Positions 39,094 through 50,376 of a stretch of 64,000 nucleotides of DNA are shown here, in pieces; the first letter of the stretch is position 1; each line of letters opens with the position of its first letter. The stretch covers positions 3,162,001 through 3,226,000 of the forward strand of contig CAUJLY010000006.1 of the NCBI GenBank assembly GCA_963281155.1, given 5' to 3'. A program made the translations under genes and the position numbers. A model generated the notes under the pieces. It was not told the origin of the DNA and did no database searches. It saw nothing but the letters and a program-made list of their open reading frames with translations. The stretch is from Rhabditophanes sp. KR3021. Lineage: Eukaryota; Nematoda; Chromadorea; Rhabditida; Alloionematidae.

Positions 39094-40566
39094 ATGCATA
39101 CAAACAAAGCAGAAATTATTGGTGTCAGTAAATGTAAGGAGGAAATACTCGATCAATTTACATCGCCATCTTCTACCCATTCAGTCGCAAGTAATTCTAA
39201 TTTAGTCGGGACTAAAGAAGAAGGGGGTTTATTTCTCGGTGATCAGAATAGTCCATCTGCATTGTCTAATGCGGATTCAGAATCTTCAAAAACGTCTTCT
39301 ACTTCAAATACCAAAAATAGCTATGTAAGAAATATTGCCTTGTGCGCCATTTGCGATGGAGAATCTTCGGGGATTCATTTTGCCTGTGAAAGTTGTTCCA
39401 GTTGTAGTGCTTACTTTAGAAGAAGCATCGTGTTAGGCAAAACTTATGAATGTAAATTTGATAATAAGTGTAAAATTCAAAGCAAATGGAAAAAATGTAG
39501 GGCGTGTAGACTGGCTAAATGCTTTCAAAAGGGCATGCAAAAATCAGGTAAACCATAAATTCTTCACTTCATTTACTGATTAACCCTTTTAGGTGTACAA
39601 AAAAAAAGAGACGCGATAGGAAAGAAAAATGACGGATTGATTTCAAGGCCATCAGGCCAGCAAATGCATGAAAAAATGGAGGTAGAAACAATTGAAGAAC
39701 CTTCGACCTCTGTAAGAAACAGTTCATTTTCTGAAAAAAAAACTTTACATGTAGGCATCATTGAAGAGGTAATTTTAAGATATAGAGCATTGAACAAAAA
39801 TCGTAAACTTCTTTATTCAAATCAAAATCCCGCAGACTTGATGGACGATTCAATTGAATTAGAACCTGTTGAATTACAAGATCTCGGAGAATGCATGTTT
39901 CAGTTATGGAGATTAGAACATCGTTTGTGTGTTGAATTTGTGTCTTCGATAAAATTCTTCACCTCTCTAAATCCACAAGAAAAGCTAAAAGTATTAAGGA
40001 ATTTTGTGCCGCACTTCCAAGCAATCGAAGAACCTTACCTTACATGGCGGCATGGCGGCTTAGATAAAAACTGGTGGATGATGTCGAATAAAACTTATCT
40101 GGTATTAGACAAAGCTGACATTTATTTTTCGGAAAACTCAAAAATTATGAAAGATCTTAAGCTAGATAAAACGACGGCAACAGACTTATTTATTCCATCC
40201 TTTAAAAGAGCTCTGGAAAGGGTTGGTGTAAAATTGGCAACTTACGAAGTAACTGAATATGAAATGTTGTTCCTGGTAACAATGGTATTACTTGACTATC
40301 CATCAATTAAATCTCTCGAAGATTCCTCAATCATCATGCTAAAAAAGTTAAGAAACAGTGCTTTAGAGGAAATGATACATTATCTTGGTACAGTGGCAAA
40401 AGTAGAAGATCCCGAAGTTCGACTAGGAACGTTGTTAATGATTTTGGCTGGTGTAAAAATGCATGCCCAAGAATCAACTGAAAATATGCGTATCTTCCAT
40501 TTCTTTGAAATTTTACCCAAAGATCGAATGTTTGATTCGGAAATATTCTTCCCAAGAGGCTCATAA
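39094..40566 (+). CDS. Nuclear hormone receptor of the nematode expanded (supplementary) type
   Basis: Two exons, 39094-39547 and 39593-40566, are joined by a 45-base intron and give 475 residues from the ATG just after a TTTTTTCAG acceptor (39074). A Ser/Asn-rich leader precedes the DNA-binding domain (about residues 84-165): CAICDGESSGIHFACESC forms the first finger and CKFDNKCKIQSKWKKCRACR the second, followed by KCFQKGM and QKKRDAIG. The P-box region reads CESCSSCSAYFRRS instead of the canonical CEGCKGFF, as in the expanded nematode families. The intron falls just after the second finger. The C-terminal 270 residues hold a helical ligand-binding domain (LEHRLCVEFVSSIKFF...LTWRHGG). It should be a DNA-binding transcription factor; ligand and targets are unknown. 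Confidence 0.9.
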
Positions 40567-40969
40567 CTTTGTTAAGTATTTTTCCAAAATTTATAATTTA
40601 TTTCGATTTGTATTTAAAAGAACGCATTGCATGATCGATCATTTACATAAATAAATAATTGTTGCAAAATATGTGTCACAGTAAAACAAACTAAGGGTAA
40701 ACTTTGATCATTGATGAAGATTAGTCCACACATTTGCGCGTATTTAACATAAAATATAGCTTAGATAATAAAGTTTGGAAGTTGACAAATAGTAATGACA
40801 TCAGTATGCGCAAGTTGTGATTCACCACTAAATCAACAGGGTATGAAATCTGTTGAAATGAACTTATTTTATTCATAAACTAGATATAATTGTTCAGATA
40901 AACTTGTGAAAATAAAATCTGTTAAGTTAAATACCAAAAAAGTTACTACATAAATATTAAGTGATTTTT

Positions 40970-41650
40970 ATAGATTTAGAAAGTATGTGGATCAAGATTC
41001 CTGCTTCAATTTTTTGCGTTTCTATTTTTTCCAATAAAAGACATGATTTAATTGCTTGCTTTCTATCACTCTTTTCCTGTGTTCTTTCGATCTTATCTTC
41101 CTTAATTTGATGAGTGTCCATAAGAAGATATTTAGCTGAATTTTCCTTTTCTAATTTAAGTGGAGCTTGGTCATAAATAATTCCCGGAGTTTTTTATTAG
41201 CAGTTTCATCTCCATGAGATAATAGTAACTTTGTAATAAAACGAATGATATCTTTGTCTTGCCCATCTGATTCCATTATTTTTAGAACTTTTTTTGATTA
41301 ACACTGGATTATTACACCGCGAAAATGTCCAATTATAAAGTCAAATGTGGCAAAATCAGCATCATTATAAAAATCAAAACAACATTTTTTTGCAAAATCC
41401 CGAAGTCTCCTATAAAATGTCCATTGTCAACAACAATCTCAAATTCTAAGTAACATGCTTAAATTTTACTTACGATATGTTTATAAGGCATTAATTTTAA
41501 TTGTTCAAATTATCAATGTAATAAAATAAGTCCATTATTCCACTGAACATTATTAACTTGAAAGACAGAATGAACTCTATTTCTCTCTTTCCACAATCGA
41601 AAATCATAGCATTACAGGGTTGACTGTATCTGAAATTGAAAAATAAATCA
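40970..41650 (-). pseudogene. Degraded coding sequence, possible pseudogene
   Basis: On the minus strand several coding-looking segments follow each other but change frame or hit stops. A segment at about 41530-41630 reads EFILSFKLIMFSGIMDLFYY and resembles the second exon of the chemoreceptor at 42941 (FKTAIISGVIDLLFFLDHF); it starts after TTTCAG in the same phase. An intron-like GTAAGT...TTTATAG follows. Then comes DFAKKCCFDFYNDADFATF, a stop, KIMESDGQDKDIIRFITKLL, a frame change at an A run, and a lysine/glutamate-rich end with HILSKSIKIT before TAA. I do not recognise the latter part. It may be the remains of one gene or of two. Confidence 0.4.
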
Positions 41651-41770
41651 AATAAGTGATCTCCATCATAATTAGATTAACTGATGCCGTCATTTACTGA
41701 ATCATTATCTTGTCTTTTGGATATTTGCGTCAGCTAGGTTCATTCCAAAGAAATTAAATTAATTTATATC

Positions 41771-42268
41771 ATGGATATTTCCCAAGTTGTTCTTTCTATC
41801 ATTTGGAAGCATATCAAACTTCAAAAAAATTATAATACCAAAATTGAGGATGTGCCATCTGATTACAATCTATGTATGACACGAGTAAGTTCTTCAGTCA
41901 AAAATATTTTCTTTTTGTAATTTATATTCAACATTTACCGTTCATGATTACTCTTATGCAATAACTTTACGCAAATGGATTTTAAATACATCGTTACTAA
42001 TTTTTGGCGGAACAAGCTGGTAAACTTCAAACTAACCTCTAGATCTAAATGTCAAAGTATAGTATTAGATTAAATTATGTCTGCATATTTGTGTCATTTT
42101 GTAAATTTTCTCTTGTAAATTGTAATAATTCAGAATTTCAGAAATCATTTTGCTGTGGCGATTTTCACAAATATGGAAGACCACGTAGTTTCTTTTATAT
42201 TTTTATTGTTAACATCAGGCTCAAAATATTGCTCATGTTTTCTGCTCTTTGTATTTTTAATTAAGTAA
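41771..42268 (+). CDS. Possible small two-exon gene for an 82-residue membrane protein
   Basis: Exon 41771-41884 begins ATGGATATTTCC and ends ACACGA|GTAAGT. Exon 42134-42268 follows TAATAATTCAG and continues in the same phase to a TAA. The product has a polar first half and a hydrophobic end (VVSFIFLLLTSGSKYCSCFL). There is no recognised domain. Splice signals are good but the protein is short and in AT-rich DNA, so this may be a fragment or a chance frame. Confidence 0.3.
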
Positions 42269-42940
42269 GCATTTTAAACATCCTCGTTGCATGTGTATGT
42301 AGACACCCTCACTTGAAACCATAAATGGTACACCAGGCAAATAAAGATTTTAATTAGTCAAATATGAGGTATATGTACTTATAGCTAACAAAATATTATT
42401 CTCGTAAGCAAAGATCATATCATAATTTATCACAAGTAGAATGCAATTCTAATTTCTAAATTTTATTTTGATATTTTGCTACCTTATTAATTAGACATAA
42501 GTTTCAAATATCTATCTAATCCACAATTATACTAATTCAAAATTGAAGTATAATGTTTTCTTAAACTTGCATTTTGTCTGTCATAAATTAATCTTTTAAA
42601 AATTGTTCATAAATAAGTTTATAGCAATAATTGTGTATTATATAATTAACTCCAAATAATAACAAAGCCTGTTTTATGACTTTAAAAGACAACTTTGGGT
42701 TAACCAAATTTCGTATCCTTTAGTTATTCATAATGGAAATTAACTCCTAAATTTCTTCACATATAGTAGTACTTAATAATTTATTTTAATATTGAAGACT
42801 ATTTAATTACGCTTACTTTACCATCAATTGCCTAGTAAATTGGGACTTAGATATACATTTCAATTCATCATAATAATGTATTTTCGTAAAAATTTAAGAT
42901 TTATTCTAACTCTTTATTGGACTGTTCTTGTTTTTTAGAG

Positions 42941-44118
42941 ATGAACGAAACTGAAGAAATTTTGATCCTTAGAATCCAGAAATTTTTTCCATTTGTAACT
43001 GCATATTTAACTATTGCTAGTTTGGTGTATCATTTTTTGATAGCTATTATAATGTGCCCGTTATATGCAGTGATTATCATCGGAATATTCAAACGGTAAT
43101 TTTAATATAATTTAAATACCAAATTTTCATTACTTAATTTTAGACGCCATACAAGTGAATTTAATTCAGTATTTTTTAAAACGGCCATAATCTCTGGAGT
43201 TATTGACTTACTCTTCTTTCTCGATCACTTCATAACTGGAACATGCGCTTTGTATCCTCCGTTAGCTAGTTTAATTGCTCCAACAACGCCAACTATATGG
43301 CTAGGCACAGTATTCTTTTTTGGATATTGGTGTGCTTACACTCTCGATCTTCTGGCTCTTTATATTAGCGTTAACCGATTTTTTGTGATACTTTCTCCAA
43401 TTAGAGGAAACATAGTAAGTTGTTTCGTTTCAATTCTCTATTTTTAATAATTTACAGATTTTTGATCGAACATTTTACTACGTTATGGTATTTTTGGCAT
43501 GTCTAGCTGCCGCTCCTAATTGGTTTCACATAGTCAGTCCTGCTTTTTTTACTATACAGTGCAATAATTACACAAACAATATCCCCATTGCTACTTTTAC
43601 AAATATTCCAATTGAAGGATACGAGAAAACTGCTACTAACAATAGTGTTATGATCTTCGTTACTTTATCTAGTACCACACTCGTCATGAATTTGATGACG
43701 TTGGGTGCAATAATTTACAGAATTCGCGGACAACACATCATAAAGACGGAAATAAAGCTGGCTATTTATAGGTAAGCATATTCGTCATTCAATTCTAATA
43801 ATATCCAATTTTAGTATTTTTCTCTTTGTGTCACAACAATCTTATACCTGCCTCTTTTATACAGGCTATTTCGGTGGAAATTTGCCAGACATGTCGATCA
43901 GTTACTTTGCAAAAGTTATCAAACCTTGGGCTTATGTTATTTTGTGTCTCACCCCAGCTATCTCATTAATGTGTTTATCCAACAATGTGCGGTCCATTGT
44001 TATTGAATTTGTTAAAGAAGGAAAAATTGAAAGTATCAACAAGATTGGAACCACCACTCAAATTAAAACTATTAAACAAATTGCAACTGCGTCTCCACGA
44101 AGACTTAATGTAGTATAA
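42941..44118 (+). CDS. Seven-transmembrane serpentine receptor, Srg/Srv-like
   Basis: Four exons (42941-43095, 43144-43414, 43458-43771, 43815-44118) join in frame to give 347 residues; the introns are 48, 43 and 43 bases. Seven hydrophobic segments can be traced, among them LIAIIMCPLYAVIIIGIF, the TM2 region AIISGVIDLLFFLDHF, a TM3 ending SVNRFFVILSPIRG, and a last helix with PWAYVILCLTPAISLM. The TM1-TM2 pattern and the VNRFFVILSP motif at the end of TM3 fit the Srg superfamily of nematode chemoreceptors, Srv or Srg being most likely. The ATG follows TTTTTTAG by two bases, so the message may be trans-spliced. Ligand unknown. A degraded relative may lie just to the left on the other strand. 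Confidence 0.85.
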
Positions 44119-46396
44119 ACAATTTTGATGTATTAATATTCGCCATTATACTCACCAATAACAAATACACCATCAAACTTATAAATAAAGTGATGTCAAC
44201 TAATTATTTTATAATAATAATATGATTTGTGTGCACAATGTCGAGTTAAGGTTGATAAAATGCCATTTTTTAATTATTAATAAATACAAATAAAGCTGTC
44301 CAACAACATAATTTGTACCATTTTTTAAGCAATAAAACTTGTAAATGTTCACCATATCAACTATATGCTTAAAAATAAAAGACTACAATTATGCAAAAAT
44401 AAAGTGTTTAAAGTAATGATTGGCTGGTTCAGTATATATAATTACTGATACGGTAAAGTATTAATGCAAAATAAGACAAAATTAATTATGGTTCTAAATT
44501 AGCAAAGATTGCCACTTAGAATGAACTAAATGATAATTTAAACCCGGATGGATATTTGGCATTTGTATTTTGGTAAGGATAACTTTTCAATTTTGGTAAA
44601 AATTGCATTTCAATTCTTATTTGTATCTTTTTAATTTCAGCTTAATTTTTAACCTCATGTGTTTATCATGTCAACGATAACATTATGAATGATCTGAATT
44701 ACAAAGGTAATTTAGTTTTAAATTACGGAGTCCACATATTTCTTATTTACTTGTTGTCTAAATATACTACTAGTATTTAACGCAAATAGTGAATATGATA
44801 TTGTGTAACCAAGTGCCATTTTGGATTAAAATTCTTCTGTATAATAATTAAAGAATGCCAGTCACCATTAAATTGTAAAAAGATAAGGTTCATTTTGAAA
44901 TTAATAAACATTAAGAGTGCAAAGCCATCTTTTATCCATTACATTACTTTTTTAAATCTCATTTTCCTAGTGAACAATTATTCAAAACAATTACAATATA
45001 AAATAAAAGCAACCACCCCGATTATTTGAAATTGTTTATAAAATGTCATATTTTTAAAGTTTGCTTATCCTTTGAATCTTTGCTTATACATCTTATTATT
45101 GGAATCTTTATTTACTTGATTCAATTTTGGATTTGCTGGACTATTAATAAATGCTTGAATAGTCCAAAATTTAATACATCTTTCACAATATGTATTTAAT
45201 CATTGTTTGCTTTGAAGTAACATATCATTGGCTAATACCATGTCTTTTAAAATGGAGGAACGGAATTTTGAAAATAATATTTTTATCTCGAGGACAGAAG
45301 GTAAAAGGGGTACAAAGTTGGTTCAGGAATGGGACTTAAATTATTTTTATCAAAAAAGTACTTACACCAGTTTGTAGAACTGGAAAACTGAGTTTAATAA
45401 TATAAACCAAAACTTAAAAGCTCAAATAACCTGCTTGAAGGCACTGCTAGTAATGTAGGATCACAAAGATAAAAAAAATTATTTTTGTGTAGTGAGTTTA
45501 AAAGAGTCAAAAAAGGTTTAAATTAATCAAAACTCCTACGTAGAAAGGCTCATTTGAGTAGGGATAGGTCGCTGCAAGGCAATGATAAAGAAAAAAAGTT
45601 TCGAAAAATGCATTCCGTATCTGGTCATCTAAAAACTTAAGTCATATTTACACTTAATAAATGCAATTGTACTTAGCTTATTTTGCACTAAAATAAATGT
45701 AGTCATGAAATGATGTCTGTGCACAAACAACTGCAATGTCCCACTACTCATTTCCATACGGATGCATATAAATGTTTGACTAAAACAGACGAAGACGGTT
45801 TAAAAAACCCAGTTTGAGGTTAGTATGCATTCGGGATTCTAAACGAATTCTGTTAGCAAATTTTGGAATGAGATTTTAAAAGGTCTTTAATAAAGAAACG
45901 ATCTCAATAATCATAAACGGTGATAAGACTTAATGCCTTATGTTTGCATATACATTTATGGTTACATATCAAAGCCGTGATATCTTTTTAATATAACTAA
46001 TCATACTAATTAACAACTTGATACTGCCAAAAGAGATTGGTCGTAAGCTGCTTATTATCTTACCACCATATTTACTTTAGGACAGTTAATATTTTTATGG
46101 TTTTGTAAATTAAGGTCTTGTCAAAGACACATTCCTAATGAATGATGTGCTGAAGCGGTTTACGAAAGAAGAGATCCTTAAATGCCCAAAAGTAGTTCAA
46201 CCACTGAAATAAATAGCTGTGTTTCATTAATCATCAAATGGAAATTATTGCCAACACTTGCAAATGAGATTCATATTTTTCTCAAAAGGATAGTGATTTG
46301 AATGTATTCGTTTGGATAATTTCTTTTAGTAATAAATCTTTTAGTTAGCATTTAATAAATCAATTTGATTTTTTAACTTTTGATACCTCCATACCA
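44119..46396. other. Intergenic region, no supported gene
   Basis: Covers 2.3 kb after the Srg/Srv-like receptor. AT-rich, with only short frames (for example about 45 codons from 45241) and no recognisable motif. Confidence 0.5.
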
Positions 46397-46591
46397 GATC
46401 TGTCTGAACGAATTCCAAATCTTAAGTGCACTGGAAATACTACTATTTGGACGTGTGGAAATCTTTGTAGGGAACCTGATTGTAGTAATATTAATAAGAA
46501 TAAAATGTGTTAAAGTCCGCGTTGTGGTTGTTCATATGGTTATGCTCGCAGCGGAGATGGTAGGTGCGTCTTAGAAGAAGACTGCTATTGA
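46397..46591 (+). pseudogene. Broken TIL-type (Ascaris trypsin-inhibitor-like) domain
   Basis: Reading from 46397, the frame gives KCTGNTTIWTCGNLCREPDC, then KMC, a TAA at 46511-46513, and then SPRCGCSYGYARSGDGRCVL ending EEDCY and TGA. The cysteine spacing is that of a trypsin-inhibitor-like domain, with nine of the usual ten cysteines. The stop cuts the domain in the middle, and no signal-peptide exon is recognisable upstream. Intact members are secreted, disulfide-rich serine protease inhibitors. This copy looks like a pseudogene unless the stop is an error. Confidence 0.6.
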
Positions 46592-47041
46592 TCCCAGAGA
46601 AACCTATTTTAAATTGATCCAATCATCAAAAATTGTAATGTGATTCATATTAAATATATTTTGAGAATATGCATTTTTTGATACACCTCGAATAAACATT
46701 TTGCATCTTTTTGCATAAAAATCATAAACCCATTATTTCCCAATCAACAATGCTACTACTTTTAGAACGTTAATTAATAAATTTCATATTCACACGTAAC
46801 GGCAAGAATAAAAGTAACTTTATTTTATTATATTTTAAATAGTGCATTTACGTTGAAAAACAATGGTTTAAACAAATATTTCGTGTGGTGAGTATTCAAA
46901 TTAATTGCATCAAATATAATTTATCAAATGGGGATGATTTGGTATAAATATAAATGACATTTAATGGTCGTTGTAGTTAAAAATCCAGCTTTAAGAGCAG
47001 CTTTTTTATGAGAAAGTGAATGTGTGCGTAGCTTGAAAAGA
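46592..47041. other. 3' spacer
   Basis: Lies between the TIL remnant and the end of pmt-1. Minus-strand AATAAA-type signals occur around 46820-46835, suited to the pmt-1 3' end. Confidence 0.45.
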
Positions 47042-48481
47042 TTAGTGGAATTTTCCGCTGACGAGGGACCATTTTTTGGTAATAACTTGATCGACGAAGT
47101 CGGCATTGCTGTCCAATGATTTGACTTCGTGGTGAGCAGTTTCAGTATGGTCACTGACGGCAATGTCTTGTCCCAACTTTTGTTTGAGTTCCTCGACAGT
47201 TGCGGCAAACTTCTTTTCTTCAGAAGCATCATGGCCTTCCAAGAAGTAAAAGTGAGAATCTGGGCCAAAGATACCCTTGATGTTGTTCAATTCCTCAACA
47301 GTAACTTGAGAAAGGACATTGATTCCAACAAAGTATTTGAAGGATTGATGGCGATCAACCAAAACCTTGGCAGTCTTGCCAAAGTCGGCAGTCCAGGAAA
47401 AGTAAGCATTTGGATCTCTGACCACATTTGCCTTGGTCAAAGAGGATCTAAAGTAGTAAGGGTTGCACTCATTACTCCACATCTTGGCTTTCAACTCATA
47501 AACCATGGCATGACTGTTGACGGTGACTCCGTACTCACTGGCCGGTCCATTGAAGGAAAAAACCTTGTCCAATGGTTGAATTCCTCCATCTCTCAAGGCG
47601 TCAACAATGATCTTGTCAGACCATAGAGCATCAACATTGTCATTGATCTTATCGGTAGCACGTTGTTCCTCAACCCAAACATCAGCAAAAAGATGAAGAA
47701 GCTGAGTAGCATCAAGAACGACGTCGTTTTGATCAGCTTCAACCTTAGTGGCCAACCAATGGACTTGTCTCCAGTTAAATTGGCGAGTAATATAAGTTGG
47801 AACTGAACACCCCCATTCAATTTGATACTTCCATACCTTTCCTTCGGCATCCTTGTAGCGGATGGCGTTAAGGAGGTTAATGTAAAGGGAAGAGTAACGG
47901 TAGTAGGTTGGGTTGGCTTCAGTGGTGTCGTGCATGGTGTTGGCAGCGGTTCTGGCTGTAGATGGCTCAGAGCAACTTTCGCGGAGTTTAAGATGGCCAT
48001 CAGGGCGAATCCATTCGATGGCTTTGAGAAGAAAGTCGACGACTTCACCTTCATCCAAATACATCATCAACCAGTTGGTGAAAACAAGATCGAAACCGTT
48101 TTTTTGAAGTTCAAGATGAGCGGCATCGTTGACTTGGAATTCGACATTTGCCAGATGGCCGTTAGCCTCCCTGTTAACTCTGATGAACTCATCGATGAAA
48201 TCAGTGGAAATAACTAGATTGGCACTTTTGGCAAAAGCAGTTGTAAAACGACTAGAAAAGTTTACATTTAGTAAGAATCAAAAAAAGGAATGTTACCCAA
48301 TACCGGCACCAATGTCAACGACATCTTTTCCATCGACAGATGGAAGGGAGCTCATGATGTCATGACGATCGGCTTCCTCGATGTCTCCAGCGTTTTGATT
48401 CAACATCATAGCGTTAATATCAGCTTGTCCAGAATATCTAGACCAGAATTTTTTGAGATTTTCTCTATCGTTGTTGACCAT
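47042..48481 (-). CDS. pmt-1: Phosphoethanolamine N-methyltransferase 1
   Basis: Two exons, 48297-48481 and 47042-48251, are joined by a 45-base intron (GTAACA...TTCTAG) to give 464 residues, close to the usual length of nematode PMT-1. The SAM-binding motif DVVDIGAGIGRFTTAFAKSA is at about residues 50-70, with ISTDFIDEFI and DLVFTNWLMMYL following; the catalytic domain is thus N-terminal, which separates PMT-1 from PMT-2 (C-terminal domain). LRESCSEPST, NPTYYRYSSLYINLL and NWRQVHWLA are hallmark stretches. In nematodes PMT-1 adds the first methyl group to phosphoethanolamine and PMT-2 completes phosphocholine, feeding phosphatidylcholine synthesis. The C-terminal half is poorly conserved and non-catalytic. 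An acceptor-like TTTGATAG lies three bases before the ATG. Confidence 0.95.
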
Positions 48482-50376
48482 TTTCTATCAAAGAAAGTAA
48501 GTTAGAAAGTGATATTTATGACGCTTTTAAACTAAGATTTATTGAAATGGTTTGTACAAATTTTGAGACAAAGAAAAATGTAAATGGGAAACGGAGGTTT
48601 TGCGCAATGTACCTTTTGAATGGCAATAATACAATCTTACATTACTAATTAAAATTCCAACTGTTCTTCGACGGTTACTTTTTGTAAGCAAAGACATGTG
48701 CACTTTTTAGTTAAAAAATAAGTAAAGGTAACAATATGTGAGAGTAAAGTGAGGAAGCTTTTAAGACTGATGTGCTTTTAGGCAAAACATTAATTTCATG
48801 GAGAATGTATATACTTTACAAAGTAAAATAGTATCATTCTAAAATGCAATCAAAGTGGTATTTGAATCGTTAAATTAAACATGAATGTGATAAGTTAACC
48901 CACTAATTTAAGTATATAGACTCAAAAGCAGTTAAATGGCCTAATATAATAAACTATTTTTGTTGAAGGTAATCGGAATATAAGTATATGTGACATTTAT
49001 ACTTTTTCATCATTTAATTAGTCTTTTAAAATTATCGGAAGATTCCTATGGAGGTGTATATTAGCTTATTGATATCATAATCATCCTTTTTTAGAATATA
49101 AATATTTGGCTGGTAGTATGACGGAGAAATTATAATGCATACATTTTAGTTTAATGCAGAGAGATTTAACAAAATGTTTTGCGGTATAAAGAAATGGTTT
49201 GCTTAAATATAGAGAGATGTTTTTTGATTAATCATGCTATAAACTATTTATTGTATCTGATAATATTGTTAAAATATTATGTGATGATATGGAGTATCAA
49301 AGTCAAGATAAAATACATGTGTCATATATTGTGTTAATATTATGATATGGTATAGGAGTGTAACAGTCAAAATAAAATATGTTTTGTCAAATCAAACTGT
49401 AAAATGGTCTTATTTTAGGACTCGATATCAAAAATTCGTCCATATACCAATAATTAGTAAACAAATAGCTTAATTTTTGCAAACAAAGACAAATTTGTGG
49501 GTACTATTTATTTGTTAATAAGAATAAAGAAGAAATAATATATTTTAAAAGATTTTTAATTTCTTAAAGGATATCTACAAAAAGCGGTATATATATGCAG
49601 ATTCCATCTTTAAGAAATGATAGAATCGTGGATGTAAACCTGGTGAAGTGATATATATCTCTGTCTTTAAGGTAACAATTTCTTAATAAAAGAAAGTGAA
49701 AATTTTCCACATCTAATTTTCCCTCGTTGAACAATATATCTATATATTTAAGTGTTTTAAGATAAACAAATTTGATAATAAATGAACTTTTTTATCAGGC
49801 AATTTTGAAAAGGTTCTTTGCTTTGTTGGTTTAAAAAACATATTTATAACCTTCAACTAAAATTCCTTGACAAAAAGATTATATTACAAAGAATGAAGAA
49901 CATTTAGGCAGAAGCTGATGAAGATAAGTTTAATGAGTTTTAAAATGATAAGATAAGAGTGCAAAAAATTTTATAAAAGTTTTTATTAGGCTAAATGTTA
50001 ATAATTGTACATGTTTTATCTTTAATATACATTTCTAGATCGTAAAATGTAGACTTTAATCAAAAAGCACGAGTTTCATCATCGGTATGACGACCCGTGG
50101 TTTTGATATGTTTTTAGTAATAATGTATGTAAAAATTTGTCATACATCCCTATATTGTTTTGTATCAGTGTGACAGCAACAAAATTATATCACAGAATAT
50201 GGCACTACTAACAACTGTACGCTTGATCTTCTCTCCTCAGCTGTAGTGTGAACAACAAGATACAGACCAAGAGTCTCGTTTTGTACTATTAGAGATGGTT
50301 TGATTAAAGCTTTGTATTTATTATTTTAAACAGTAATGAAATACAGATATGATCTATGTTGGTACATCTTTCCCTT
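48482..50376. other. Intergenic region, 1.9 kb
   Basis: Lies between the pmt-1 start and the end of the chloride channel gene, both minus. AT-rich, no coding signal or repeat recognised. Confidence 0.5.

Noticed and set aside
41340..41420. A 30-base intron in the degraded minus-strand segment that would restore frame
   Set aside because: It is shorter than any confirmed intron in this window (minimum about 39) and a second frame break further on remains.
47129..48365. Plus-strand open frames of 64-165 codons opposite pmt-1
   Set aside because: The minus strand carries an unmistakable methyltransferase; the opposite frames are a by-product of its codon use.
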